64,000 bases of DNA from Novosphingobium lentum NBRC 107847 (GTDB lineage: Bacteria > Pseudomonadota > Alphaproteobacteria > Sphingomonadales > Sphingomonadaceae), in contig NZ_BCTW01000015.1 of assembly GCF_001590965.1 (NCBI RefSeq), positions 1 through 64,000 of the forward strand. Reading direction: 5' to 3'. Below, piece by piece: positions 43,217-55,686 of the stretch. The notes under the pieces are model-generated. The model made no database searches. It was not told the DNA's origin and worked only from the letters and a program-made list of their open reading frames with translations. Numbering within the stretch: position 1 is the first letter of the stretch; each line of letters opens with the position of its first letter. The position numbers were made by a program, and so were the translations under genes.

Positions 43217-45739
43217 ATGCATTCGTTCGTCCGCAGTTCGCTGCTTGCACTTGCCGTCGCCACGGCATTTCCCGCCTATGCCGCCACGCCCGAGCCCGAT
43301 TCTTCACCCAATCCAGCCCCCGATCCGGGCGCTGCCGATGATCAGCAGTCGACCTCGGTCGGCACCGGTGCCAGCGATGCCAACGCTGACATCGTGGTCA
43401 CCGCGCGCCACCGCAGCGAAAGCTCGCAGGCGGTGCCGGTGGCCATCTCGGTGGTCGGGGGCGATCACATCGACAGCACCGGCGCGTTCAACGTCGGCCG
43501 CTTGCAGCAGCTCACCCCGACGTTGCAATTCTACTCATCGAACCCGCGCAACACCTCGGTCAACGTGCGCGGCTTCGGCGCGCCGCTGGGGCTGACCAAC
43601 GACGGGATCGACCAGGGCGTCGGCATCTATGTCGATGACGTTTATTACTCGCGCGTCGCGTCCTCCACGTTCGACTTTCTCGATGTGAAGCAGATCGAAG
43701 TGCTGCGCGGCCCGCAGGGTACGCTGTACGGCAAGAACACCACGGCGGGCGCGATCAACATCACCTCGCGCGCGCCGACGTTCGACCTTGAGGGACGCGC
43801 CGAAATCTCGGCGGGCAATTATGGCTACGCGCAGTTCAAGGGCGCGATCTCGGGTCCGCTGTCGGACAAGGTGGCGCTGCGCCTCGCTGCATCGGCCACC
43901 CGCCGCAACGGCACGGTCGACAACATCACGACCGGCCAGCGCGACAACAACCTCAGCAACGTGGGCCTGCGCGGCCAGCTGCTATGGAAACCGGCGGGCA
44001 ATCTCGAAGTGCTGGTTGCCGCAGACTACAACCACCAGAACACGGTGTGCTGCGCCACGGTCTACGTGAAGAACGTCCAGACGCAAAAGGCGCTCAACCG
44101 CCAGTACGCGGCCATTTCCGCCGTGCAGAGCTATGCCATTCCGCTGGCCGCGCAGAACCCGTTCAACCGGATCAGCGATGTCGATGCCACCTTGCGCGCG
44201 CGCCAGTCGATCGGCGGCGCTTCGGTTCGCGCCAAGCTTGATCTGGGTGCGGGCACGCTGACCTCGATCACCGCGTTCCGCTATTGGGACTGGGATCCGT
44301 CCAACGATCGCGACTTTACCGCGCTGCCGATCACCACGATCAGCCAGAACCCGTCGAAGCAGCGCCAGTTCACGCAGGAACTGCGCTACAACCAGCACAG
44401 CGATCACCTCGATTTTCAGGTCGGCAGCTTCTATTATTACCAGAAGATCGATACCGACGGCTCGCAAGTGCAGGGCCCGGCGGCCACCAAGTGGCTGCTT
44501 TCGCCCAATGCCTCGGCCAGCAATCCCTACAACCTCGACGTCCTCAACGGGCTGACTTCGACCAACACGATCCGCCTGAGGAACACCAGTTTCTCGGTCT
44601 ATGGCCAGGCAAGCTGGCACCCATTGCCGGGACTGACGATCCAGCCCGGCGCGCGCGTAAACTATGACAAGAAGACCGGTTCCTATGACGCGGTGGTCAC
44701 CAACGCGGCGGGTACAGTCCTCACCGGTGGACTCGTCACCACCGGCAATGCCACCCAGAAGGCGCAGCTTGGCGTGCTGCTGCCCGAAAGCTATGCGGCC
44801 CGGACGTCCAAGTGGAGCTTCTCCTACGATTTCACGCTCAGTTATGACCTCGCGCGCGATGTCCACGCTTACGCGACGTACGCCAAGACGTTCCAGACCG
44901 GCGGCATCAACCTCAACGGCGTGCCCGCCGACGCGATCACCGGCCTGCCGTTGCTGCAGTTCGCCAGCGTCGCACCCGAATCGGTGCACCACTACGAAGT
45001 CGGCCTGAAGTCGCAGTTCCTCGATCGCAAGGTCACCCTCAACCTCGCCGCGTTCCGCACCGATATCGGCAATTACCAGGCGGTGTTCAGCGCCAACAAC
45101 GCCGCCTCGCTGAGCACGTTGCGCGGCTATGTCGCCAACGTGCCCAAAGTGCGCTCGCAGGGTATCGAAAGCGACTTTTCGGTGCGCCCGAGCGAGCGCT
45201 TCAACGCGTACGTCAATTTCGCATACACCGACGCGACCTACCGCGAGTTCACCAACGCGCCGCCGCCGCTCGAACTGTCCGGCGGCACGACCTTCAGCGG
45301 CACCAACTGCACGATTCCCACCGCCTTGCCCAAGGGCACCAGCCCGGTATCGTGCGACATTTCGGGTCAGCGCCTGCCCGGCGCTTCGAAATACTCGCTG
45401 TCCTTCGGGGGCGAGGCGAACCTCCCGGTGCAGCTGGCCGGCCGGCCCGGCCAGATCTATGTCGGGGCCGACGGCAACGCCCGCACCAACTTCTCCTCGA
45501 ACGCGACACCTTCGGCCTCGACCGACATTGCGGGCTATACCATCGCCAACTTCCGCCTCGGCTGGCGGTCCGATCGCGACGCGCCCGGGCCTAAGCTCAA
45601 CATCTACGGGTGGGTGCGCAACGCCTTCGACAAGGGCTATCTCGAACAGCTCCAGATCGCGCCGAACAGTGTCGGTCTGGTGGTGGGCAACCTTGGCGAT
45701 CCGCGCACGTTCGGCGGCACGCTGCAGATCGAGTTCTGA
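43217..45739 (+). CDS. TonB-dependent outer-membrane receptor
   Basis: 840 residues from ATG 43217 (AAAGGA seven bases upstream; TTG 43211 rejected). Signal peptide to about AFPAYA, a Pro/Asp-rich linker, TonB-box/plug start ADIVVTARHRSESSQAVPVA, plug motif QIEVLRGPQGTLYGKNTTAG, and a barrel ending in TFGGTLQIEF with terminal Phe. It lies downstream of a YezD-type gene, so it may import an organosulphur compound. It is distinct from the receptor at 5482; the two share only general plug and barrel motifs. Confidence 0.92.
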   Translation: MHSFVRSSLLALAVATAFPAYAATPEPDSSPNPAPDPGAADDQQSTSVGTGASDANADIVVTARHRSESSQAVPVAISVVGGDHIDSTGAFNVGRLQQLTPTLQFYSSNPRNTSVNVRGFGAPLGLTNDGIDQGVGIYVDDVYYSRVASSTFDFLDVKQIEVLRGPQGTLYGKNTTAGAINITSRAPTFDLEGRAEISAGNYGYAQFKGAISGPLSDKVALRLAASATRRNGTVDNITTGQRDNNLSNVGLRGQLLWKPAGNLEVLVAADYNHQNTVCCATVYVKNVQTQKALNRQYAAISAVQSYAIPLAAQNPFNRISDVDATLRARQSIGGASVRAKLDLGAGTLTSITAFRYWDWDPSNDRDFTALPITTISQNPSKQRQFTQELRYNQHSDHLDFQVGSFYYYQKIDTDGSQVQGPAATKWLLSPNASASNPYNLDVLNGLTSTNTIRLRNTSFSVYGQASWHPLPGLTIQPGARVNYDKKTGSYDAVVTNAAGTVLTGGLVTTGNATQKAQLGVLLPESYAARTSKWSFSYDFTLSYDLARDVHAYATYAKTFQTGGINLNGVPADAITGLPLLQFASVAPESVHHYEVGLKSQFLDRKVTLNLAAFRTDIGNYQAVFSANNAASLSTLRGYVANVPKVRSQGIESDFSVRPSERFNAYVNFAYTDATYREFTNAPPPLELSGGTTFSGTNCTIPTALPKGTSPVSCDISGQRLPGASKYSLSFGGEANLPVQLAGRPGQIYVGADGNARTNFSSNATPSASTDIAGYTIANFRLGWRSDRDAPGPKLNIYGWVRNAFDKGYLEQLQIAPNSVGLVVGNLGDPRTFGGTLQIEF

Positions 45740-45745
45740 GCAATC

Positions 45746-45781
45746 GACCGGCATGGGCACACTTTGGCGCCCATGCCGGTC
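45746..45781. terminator. Bidirectional terminator, perfect 13-bp stem
   Basis: GACCGGCATGGGC (45746-45758) and GCCCATGCCGGTC (45769-45781) form a perfect 13-base-pair stem with a 10-base loop in the 57-base gap between convergent genes (TonB receptor and glycosyltransferase). A T-run is lacking, but stem strength and placement support termination in both directions. Confidence 0.7.
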
Positions 45782-45796
45782 ATTCAGTGAGCAAGT

Positions 45797-46858
45797 TCAG
45801 GCGGCGACCGCCGTGTGGACCTGCTGCGCGTCGAGCAGCGCCTGTTCGAACTGGTCGGTCGCCCGCTCCCAGCTGAAGCTGGCGCCATGCACCGCAGCGC
45901 CCAGCCGGTCGCAGGTCAGCGCGCGGCCGATGGCATGCACAAGGTCTTCCGCCAGCGCACCGACCGTCATCGGCAGGTTGCCGGCAGGGCCGCGCCCGTC
46001 GCGCCCGACGATGTCGAGCGGTCCGGCTACCGGGAAGCCCGCCACCGGCACGCCGCAGGCCAGCGCCTCGATCATCACCAGCCCGAACGTATCGGTGCGA
46101 CTGGGAAACACGAACACGTCGGCCGAGCAATAGGCCCGCGCAAGGCGTTCGCCCGACATCGTGCCCATGAACTTCACATCGGGATAGCGCGCCTTCAGCA
46201 TCGCCAGATCGGGGCCGTCGCCGATCACCACCTTGGTTCCCGGCACGCGGGCATCAAGGAACGCGGCCATGTTCTTTTCCACCGCCACCCGGCCGACGTT
46301 GAGCATGATCGGGCGGGGCAGGTCGGCCAGTTCGGGCAGCGGATCGTGGCGCGGATGGAACAAGGCCGCATCGATCCCGCGCGACCACAGCGCCCAGTGG
46401 CCGATCCCTTGCGTGGTCAGTTCCTGGCCCAGCGAGGGCGTGGACACCAGCACGGCGCGGCTCGCGGCGTGAAAACGCTGCATCACCGGCCAGAAATGCC
46501 GGGCATCGATCCCGGTGCGCACCGCTGCGTACTCGGGAAAGCGGGTGTGGAACGCGGTGGTGAACGGCGCACCGTTGCGCTTGCACCAGCCGCGCGCGCT
46601 CCAGCCGATCGGCCCTTCGGTGGCGATGTGGACGATGTCGGGCGCGAAATCGGCCAAGCAGCGCGACGTGCCGAAACGCGGCGCCATCGCCAGCCGGATC
46701 TCGCTGTAGCCCGGCAAGGGCATCGTGCGGAACTGGCTGGGCGTGATCAGCTCGACCTCATGACCGCGCGCCGTCAGCCGGTCGACGGTCATGGCCAGCG
46801 TGCGCACCACGCCGTTGACTTGCGGATGCCACGCATCGGTGCAGATCGCGATCCTCAT
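45797..46858 (-). CDS. GT-B glycosyltransferase, family 1/4 type
   Basis: 353 residues. Starts MRIAICTDAWHPQVNGVVRT, the usual opening of lipid or mannosyl GT4-type enzymes; nucleotide-sugar half includes LNVGRVAVEKNMAAFL and FPSRTDTFGLVMIEALACGVPV with the EX7E-like Glu region. It overlaps the upstream phosphoesterase by four bases (ATGA), so the two act together, probably in glycolipid or lipid A-type envelope assembly. The donor and acceptor are not deducible. Confidence 0.85.
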   Translation of the reverse strand: MRIAICTDAWHPQVNGVVRTLAMTVDRLTARGHEVELITPSQFRTMPLPGYSEIRLAMAPRFGTSRCLADFAPDIVHIATEGPIGWSARGWCKRNGAPFTTAFHTRFPEYAAVRTGIDARHFWPVMQRFHAASRAVLVSTPSLGQELTTQGIGHWALWSRGIDAALFHPRHDPLPELADLPRPIMLNVGRVAVEKNMAAFLDARVPGTKVVIGDGPDLAMLKARYPDVKFMGTMSGERLARAYCSADVFVFPSRTDTFGLVMIEALACGVPVAGFPVAGPLDIVGRDGRGPAGNLPMTVGALAEDLVHAIGRALTCDRLGAAVHGASFSWERATDQFEQALLDAQQVHTAVAA

Positions 46859-47796
46859 GCCGGTTGCTCCTCCCGGACCGGGCCGGTTGCGACGGGCTCC
46901 GCCTCGCGCACATCGTCGGCGTGGGCCGGCTTGCGCTTTTCCGCCGCCCAGTCGAGGATCGAGAGCGCGCCGTCGCGGTCTTCGACCAGCGCGGTGCAGC
47001 TTTCCACCCAGTCGCCGTCGTTGTAGTAGGTGACGTTGCCGATCTCGCGGATTTCGGCACAGTGGATGTGCCCGCAGACCACCCCGTCCACGCCGCGATC
47101 GCGCGCGGCATGGGCCACGGCTTCCTCGAAGTCGCACACGAACTGCACCGCGTTCTTCACGCGCTTTTTCATGTACGAGGACAGCGACCAGTACGGCAGC
47201 TTGAACCGGCGGCGAACGGCGTTGAACACCACGTTGGCTCGCAGCAACAGCTCGTAAGCCTTGTCGCCCAGGAACGCGAGCCAGCGGGCATACAGCACCA
47301 CGCCGTCGAACCCGTCGCCGTGCGTCACCAGCAGGCGGCGACCGTCAGCGGTTTCGTGGATCGCCTCGAGCGCCAGTTCCACCCCGCCGAAGCCCATGCC
47401 CGCGTAAGGGCGCAGCATTTCGTCGTGGTTGCCCGCAACGAGCACCACGCGCGTGCCGCGATGCGCCATCTTGAGGATGCGGCGGACGACTTCGTTGTGC
47501 GCGTCGGGCCAGAACCAGCCCTTGCGCAGGCGCCAGCCATCGACGATGTCGCCGACCAGGAACAGCGTGTCGCATTCGATCGATTGGAGGAAATCCAGCA
47601 GCAGCGCGGCGTTGCATCCGCGCGTGCCCAAATGGATGTCGGAGATGAACACCGTGCGGTATTTGCGCTTGGGGCGGAAGCCGCGCGGTTCGGGCAAGTC
47701 GAGCCACGCGGGGATCGACCCCCGCGTCGGGCTGGCGGCGGTAAAGGCGGCGATAGCGGGGATGGCGGCGGCTGCAGTCGGGAGCGCTTTTCGCAT
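46855..47796 (-). CDS. UDP-2,3-diacylglucosamine diphosphatase-like metallophosphoesterase
   Basis: 313 residues. Calcineurin-type metal motifs in order: DIHLG, GDIVDGW, GNHDE, THGDG and GHIHCAEIR, in the arrangement of LpxH-like enzymes (UDP-2,3-diacylglucosamine hydrolase of lipid A synthesis). A hydrophobic Ala-rich N-terminal extension of about 35 residues precedes it. Sphingomonads replace lipopolysaccharide by glycosphingolipids, so the true substrate may be another nucleotide-linked lipid. AAAGG precedes ATG 47796. The 191-base divergent gap to recN has no gene. Confidence 0.8.
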   Translation of the reverse strand: MRKALPTAAAAIPAIAAFTAASPTRGSIPAWLDLPEPRGFRPKRKYRTVFISDIHLGTRGCNAALLLDFLQSIECDTLFLVGDIVDGWRLRKGWFWPDAHNEVVRRILKMAHRGTRVVLVAGNHDEMLRPYAGMGFGGVELALEAIHETADGRRLLVTHGDGFDGVVLYARWLAFLGDKAYELLLRANVVFNAVRRRFKLPYWSLSSYMKKRVKNAVQFVCDFEEAVAHAARDRGVDGVVCGHIHCAEIREIGNVTYYNDGDWVESCTALVEDRDGALSILDWAAEKRKPAHADDVREAEPVATGPVREEQPA

Positions 47797-47987
47797 CAGC
47801 GTACCTTTCTCTCTGGTTCGCAGGGAGAATTTACGCCGCTCAGGTTTCCGTTCCGAGGCGCAGTGTCACAGGTCTGACTTGTCGCGGATGCGCACCGCGA
47901 CGGATGCGATGCCCGGTGCATCGTCCGGTATGGGGCATTAATCGACGGTGACGGGGGCCGATCGACCCGCTAAGACGGGACAAGGCC

Positions 47988-49663
47988 ATGCTGACCGCGC
48001 TTTCCATCCGCAATATCGTCCTGATCGAGGCGCTCGACCTGACTTTCGGTTCGGGGCTGGGCGTGCTCACGGGCGAGACCGGCGCGGGCAAATCGATCCT
48101 GCTCGATGCGGTCGGTCTGGCGCTGGGCGACCGGGCGGACAGTGCCCTGGTGCGCGCGGGCGAAGACCAGGCCAGCGTCACCGCCAGCTTTGAATTCGAC
48201 CGGCTGCCGCCAGCGATTCGGGCCATTCTAGCCGAAGCCGAAGTGGATGTGGAACCGGGGGAACCGCTGATCGTCAAGCGCCGGTTGCGCGCCGCCACCG
48301 ACGATTCTGCGGGCGGCAGCAAGGCCTTCGTCAACGATCAGCCGGTCGGCGTGGCGCTGCTGCGCGACATGGCGCGGCATCTGGTGGAACTGCACGGCCA
48401 GCACGACGATCGCGGGCTGGTCAATCCGCGCGGCCACCGCGCGCTGCTAGATCGCTTCGCCGGGGCCGATACCGTCGGCGTGGGCGAGGCATGGACGCGC
48501 TGGCGCGGCGCCGAGGACGCGCTGCAGGCGGCGCGCGAGCAAGTCGATCGGATCGCCGCCGACCAGGACCTGCTGCTGGCGCATCTGGCCGAGCTGACCG
48601 GACTGGCGCCCGTCGCCGGCGAGGAACAGGAACTGGCCGATGCGCGCGCCGACATGCAGAAGGGCGAGCGGTTGTCGGGCGACCTCGCCGAATTGCAGCA
48701 CTTGTGGGCCGGATCGGACTCGGCGCTGGCCGCGCTGCGATCGGCGGCACGGCGGCTCGATCGCATCGCGGCGGAGCATGTGCTGCTGACCGAAGCGCTT
48801 GAATCGCTCGATCGCGCGGTGATCGAGGCGAGCGAGGCGGAAGACCGGCTGGCGCGCGCCTCCGAAGCGCTGAGCCACGATCCGCAGGCGCTCGACCGGA
48901 TCGAGACGCGGCTGTTCGAACTGCGGGCGGTGGCGCGCAAGCATGGCTGCCAGGTCGACGAGTTGCCTGCGAAGATGCACGACATGCGCAGCGCGCTCGA
49001 TGCGATCGAGGGTGGCGAGGCGCATCTGGCGGCGTTGGACAAGGCGGCGCGCGATGCCGGGCTCGATTATCGCGCCAAGGCCGAATCGCTGTCCGTCTCG
49101 CGGGCCGAGGCCGCCCGGCGGCTCGACGTTGCGGTTGCCGCCGAACTCGCCCCGCTCAAGCTCGACGCCGCACGCTTCCGCACCAGCGTCATGCGCATGG
49201 AGCAGGATCGCTGGGGCGCCCACGGCATCGATCTGGTCGAATTCCTCATTTCGACCAACCCCGGCGCCGATTTCGCGCCACTGGCCAAGATCGCGTCGGG
49301 CGGCGAACTGTCGCGCTTCATCCTCGCGCTCAAGGTGGCGCTGGCCGAAGAAGGCGGCGCGGCGACGGTGATCTTCGACGAGATCGATCGCGGCGTCGGC
49401 GGCGCGGTCGCCAGCGCGATCGGTGAGCGGCTGGCGCGGCTTGCCAGCGGCGGACAACTGCTGGCGGTCACCCACAGCCCGCAAGTCGCGGCGCGCGGCA
49501 ACACGCATTACGTCATCGCCAAGTCGAGCGAGGGCACGGTCACGCGCACCGGCGTCACCCGGCTGGACGCGGCGGGGCGCAAGGAAGAGATCGCGCGGAT
49601 GCTGTCGGGCGCGGAAATCACCAGCGAAGCGCGGGCACAGGCCGATCGCCTGCTGGAGCGGGC

Positions 49664-49667
<4 letters not shown>
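47988..49667 (+). CDS. recN: DNA repair ATPase RecN
   Basis: 559 residues. SMC-like: N-terminal Walker A GETGAGKSILLDAVGLALGDRAD, a coiled-coil middle (about 160-370) and C-terminal signature/Walker B region (IASGGELSRFILALKVAL, TVIFDEIDRGVGG). RecN acts in double-strand break repair. No clear alphaproteobacterial LexA box (GTTC-N7-GTTC) was seen upstream. The gene overlaps the next small gene by four bases, and ligA follows, a common alphaproteobacterial order. Confidence 0.93.
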
Positions 49668-52992
<3,325 letters not shown>

Positions 52993-52996
<4 letters not shown>

Positions 52997-53955
52997 CAGC
53001 GTTGCGGCCGGCCCGTCTGGCGTCCGGCGTTGTGCGATCGACCGCCGCCACGCCGACGCAGCCACAGGATCGACCAGTCGCCCCGCACGACGCGCGCGGC
53101 GAGCCGGAAGCCCGCGCGCCGATACGCCATGCGCACGGCTGGCTCCTGCGTTTCGAGCAGGCCGGCCAGAACGAGGCTGCCGCCAGCAACGACCGCATCG
53201 GCAAATGCGGGCGCCAGCTCCACCAGCGGTCCGGCCAGGATATTCGCGATCAGCAGATCGAAAGGCGCGCGGCTCGCCAGCAGCGGATGGTCCATCCCTT
53301 CGGCCACCGCCATCGCCAGCTGGCCCGCGCCGCCACCCGTCGCGATGCCGTTGGCGGCGGCGTTCTCCAGCACCACCGGCACGCACACCGGATCAATGTC
53401 GCTCGCCGTCGCCAGCGCGCGCGGCCACAAGTGCAGCGCGGCAAACGCGAGCAGGCCGGTGCCCGTGCCGATATCGGCCAGGTTGCGCACGACCGCACCC
53501 TCGGCCCGGATATGCGTGAGCATGGCCAGGCATCCGGCGGTCGTCGCGTGCTGGCCGGTGCCGAACGCGCGGCTGGCGGGCACGAGGAAGTCGCGCACGC
53601 CGGGTGCGTTCAGCGCGGGATAGTCGGGCGTGTGGACATGGAACGGTCCTTCGCGGATCGGCTCCACGCCGTGCTGGCTCAGGGTGACCCAGTCGGTCGG
53701 CGGCAGCTTTTCGACCGTGAAGGCGGGCGCATCGGCGCCGAACAGGGCCGCGAACGCCGCGCGGTCGGCCGCCTTGGGCTTGCGCGGCAGCCAGGCTTCG
53801 AGTTGCCAGTCGTCGGGCCGGTCCTCGGCCACCTCGCTGCCGCCGATGACGATGTCGGGCGACCAGTCGAACGCATCCTCGTGCGCGATCAGCGCGGCCT
53901 GCACCACTTCGCGCGGTGCCAGCGCGGTGATCTTCCAGCTTTCGTCAGCGGACAT
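52993..53955 (-). CDS. prmA: Ribosomal protein L11 methyltransferase
   Basis: 320 residues. SAM-binding motif NLADIGTGTGLLAFAAL, acidic DIDPVC, and the catalytic NPPY-equivalent LLIANILAGPL, preceded by FGTGQHATT, all as in PrmA, which trimethylates L11. The C-terminus is extended by about 15 basic residues (GRSHNAGRQTGRPQRW). It overlaps the SDR upstream by 11 bases and the DUF2459 gene downstream by four. Confidence 0.9.
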
Positions 53956-54673
53956 AGCTGGCTCCGTTGGCGTCGATCACGGTGCCGGTCATGCTCGGCG
54001 GCGCGTCGAGCGCGCAGAACCGGGCAATCGCCGCGATTTCCTGTGGCGTGGCGACGCGGCCGAGCGGGATGTCGGCGAGCAGCGCCGCGCCGCCGCGACT
54101 GGCGAGGTAATCGCCCGCCATGGCGGTGTCGGTAAACCCCGGCGCGATCGCGAAGCTGAGGATGCCGCTGGCCGCGTAACCTCGGGCAATGGTCTTGTGC
54201 AGCGCGATCATCCCGCCCTTGGCGGCGGCATAGTGCCAGTGATCGGGCGAATCCCCGCGATAGCCGGCGCGGCTGGCGATATGGACGATGCGGCCCCTGA
54301 CGGCGTCATCGGCGCCGTCCGACGCCAGCCAGTGACGGACCGCAAACCGCGAAAGCTGCGCTGCGGCGGTCAGGTTGATCCGCAGCGTGTCTTCCCAGTT
54401 GTCGAGCCACACGATGTCCGACACTTCGAGCGGGCTGGCTTCGAACTGCCCCGCGTTGTTGACCAGGACATCGATCCTGCCGCCCGCCAGTTCCAGCGCC
54501 TGCTGCCACAGAGCGTCGGGTGCGCCGGGCGCGGCAAGATCGGCGCCGATCACACCGGCTCCGTTCCTGCTACCGTGGCGAATGACCGTTGCGCCCGCGC
54601 TGGACAAGGCATCGGCAATGGCCAGGCCGATGCCACGGGTCGAGCCGGTGACGAGGATGGTGGGTGCGTGCAT
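53945..54673 (-). CDS. SDR-family oxidoreductase
   Basis: 242 residues: TGSTRGIG cofactor loop, NNAGQF, catalytic Ser in HIASRAGY, YAAAKGG and a GTVIDANGASYV C-terminus, close to FabG-like reductases. ATG 54673 has an AGGGATGCCGG region upstream. It is co-transcribed with prmA. The 162-base divergent gap to sdhC holds promoters only. Specific substrate unknown; a 3-oxoacyl or sugar reductase role is possible. Confidence 0.85.
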   Translation of the reverse strand: MHAPTILVTGSTRGIGLAIADALSSAGATVIRHGSRNGAGVIGADLAAPGAPDALWQQALELAGGRIDVLVNNAGQFEASPLEVSDIVWLDNWEDTLRINLTAAAQLSRFAVRHWLASDGADDAVRGRIVHIASRAGYRGDSPDHWHYAAAKGGMIALHKTIARGYAASGILSFAIAPGFTDTAMAGDYLASRGGAALLADIPLGRVATPQEIAAIARFCALDAPPSMTGTVIDANGASYVR

Positions 54674-54835
54674 CCGGCATCCCTAGGCGCAAGCCTGCCA
54701 TGGCTGCAACTGCGCCCCCGGCTTGCGGCAATTTTCGTGGGCTAGCGCGCTTGCGCGGGGCGGCAAATCGACTAATACCGATTCTCAATTGTGCCGCGCG
54801 AAAGCGTGGCTCGACGCGACGCGAGGGGGCTCCAC

Positions 54836-55264
54836 ATGGCGCAGACGCACAGCAACCGACCGCTTTCGCCGCACCTCCAGATCTGGCGCTGGGGCCCGGC
54901 CATGCTCGTCTCGATCCTGCACCGGGTCTGCGGCAACGCGCTGGCGTTCGGCGGGCTGGGCTTGCTGCTGTGGTGGCTGGGTGCGCTGGCCAGCGGGCCA
55001 GAGGCGTATGGCACGTTCATCCACTGGGTGTGGACGCCCGAGCCGGACCGCGCGATCCAGTCGTTCACCAGCATCCTGGGCAAGATCGCGATCGTCGGGC
55101 TGACGTGGGCGTTCTTCCAGCACATGGTGTCGGGGCTGCGGCACTTCGTGCTCGACGTGGGCGCGGGTTACGAGCTGGAAACAAATTCGCGCTGGTCGAT
55201 CGCCACCATCGGCATTTCGATCGTGCTGACCATTCTGTTCTGGGCCGTCGTGCTGCTGCGCTGA
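54836..55264 (+). CDS. sdhC: Succinate dehydrogenase cytochrome b556 subunit
   Basis: 142 residues from ATG 54836 (GAGGGGGC upstream). RPLSPHLQIWRWGPAMLVSILHRVCG is the SdhC opening with the quinone-site Ser/Arg region; HMVSGLRHFVLDVG carries the heme His. Three membrane helices. Complex II, inner membrane; first gene of the sdhCDA run. Confidence 0.92.
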   Translation: MAQTHSNRPLSPHLQIWRWGPAMLVSILHRVCGNALAFGGLGLLLWWLGALASGPEAYGTFIHWVWTPEPDRAIQSFTSILGKIAIVGLTWAFFQHMVSGLRHFVLDVGAGYELETNSRWSIATIGISIVLTILFWAVVLLR

Positions 55265-55301
55265 ACGCGCGGCCGGATGATCTTTTCAATGCGGGGAAAC
55301 C

Positions 55302-55685
55302 ATGGGTAACGGAACGTCAATCGGACGCGTGCGGGGGCTGGGTTCCAGCCATCATGGCGCGCAGCACTGGCTGGTGCAGCGCTTCACCGCGATCGGCAAC
55401 CTGATCCTGGTGATCTGGCTGCTCGCCAGCCTGGCGTTCATGCCGGGGTATGACTACGCCACGGTCTCGACTTGGCTGGCCAAGCCGGTTTCGGCCACCG
55501 CGATGATCCTGCTGATCCTTAGCACGTTCTGGCATGCGCGCCTTGGCGTGCAGGTGATGATGGAAGATTATGTCCACGATCACGGGCTGAAGTTTGCCGC
55601 GCTGGCCGCGCTCAACGTGGTGCCGCTCGCCGCCGGAGCGTTCGGGGTGATCTGCGTCCTTCGTCTCGCGCTGGGAGCACACTGA
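55302..55685 (+). CDS. sdhD: Succinate dehydrogenase hydrophobic anchor subunit
   Basis: 127 residues, three membrane helices. [20 protein letters not shown] opening and [22 protein letters not shown] with the heme-coordinating His region and the quinone-site Asp-Tyr. Starts 37 bases after sdhC and ends one base before the sdhA start, consistent with a tight operon. Confidence 0.91.
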   Translation: MGNGTSIGRVRGLGSSHHGAQHWLVQRFTAIGNLILVIWLLASLAFMPGYDYATVSTWLAKPVSATAMILLILSTFWHARLGVQVMMEDYVHDHGLKFAALAALNVVPLAAGAFGVICVLRLALGAH

Positions 55686-55686
55686 G

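Noticed and set aside
47797..47987. SOS (LexA) box upstream of recN
   Set aside because: Looked for GTTC-N7-GTTC; only isolated GTTC half-sites are present at the wrong spacing.
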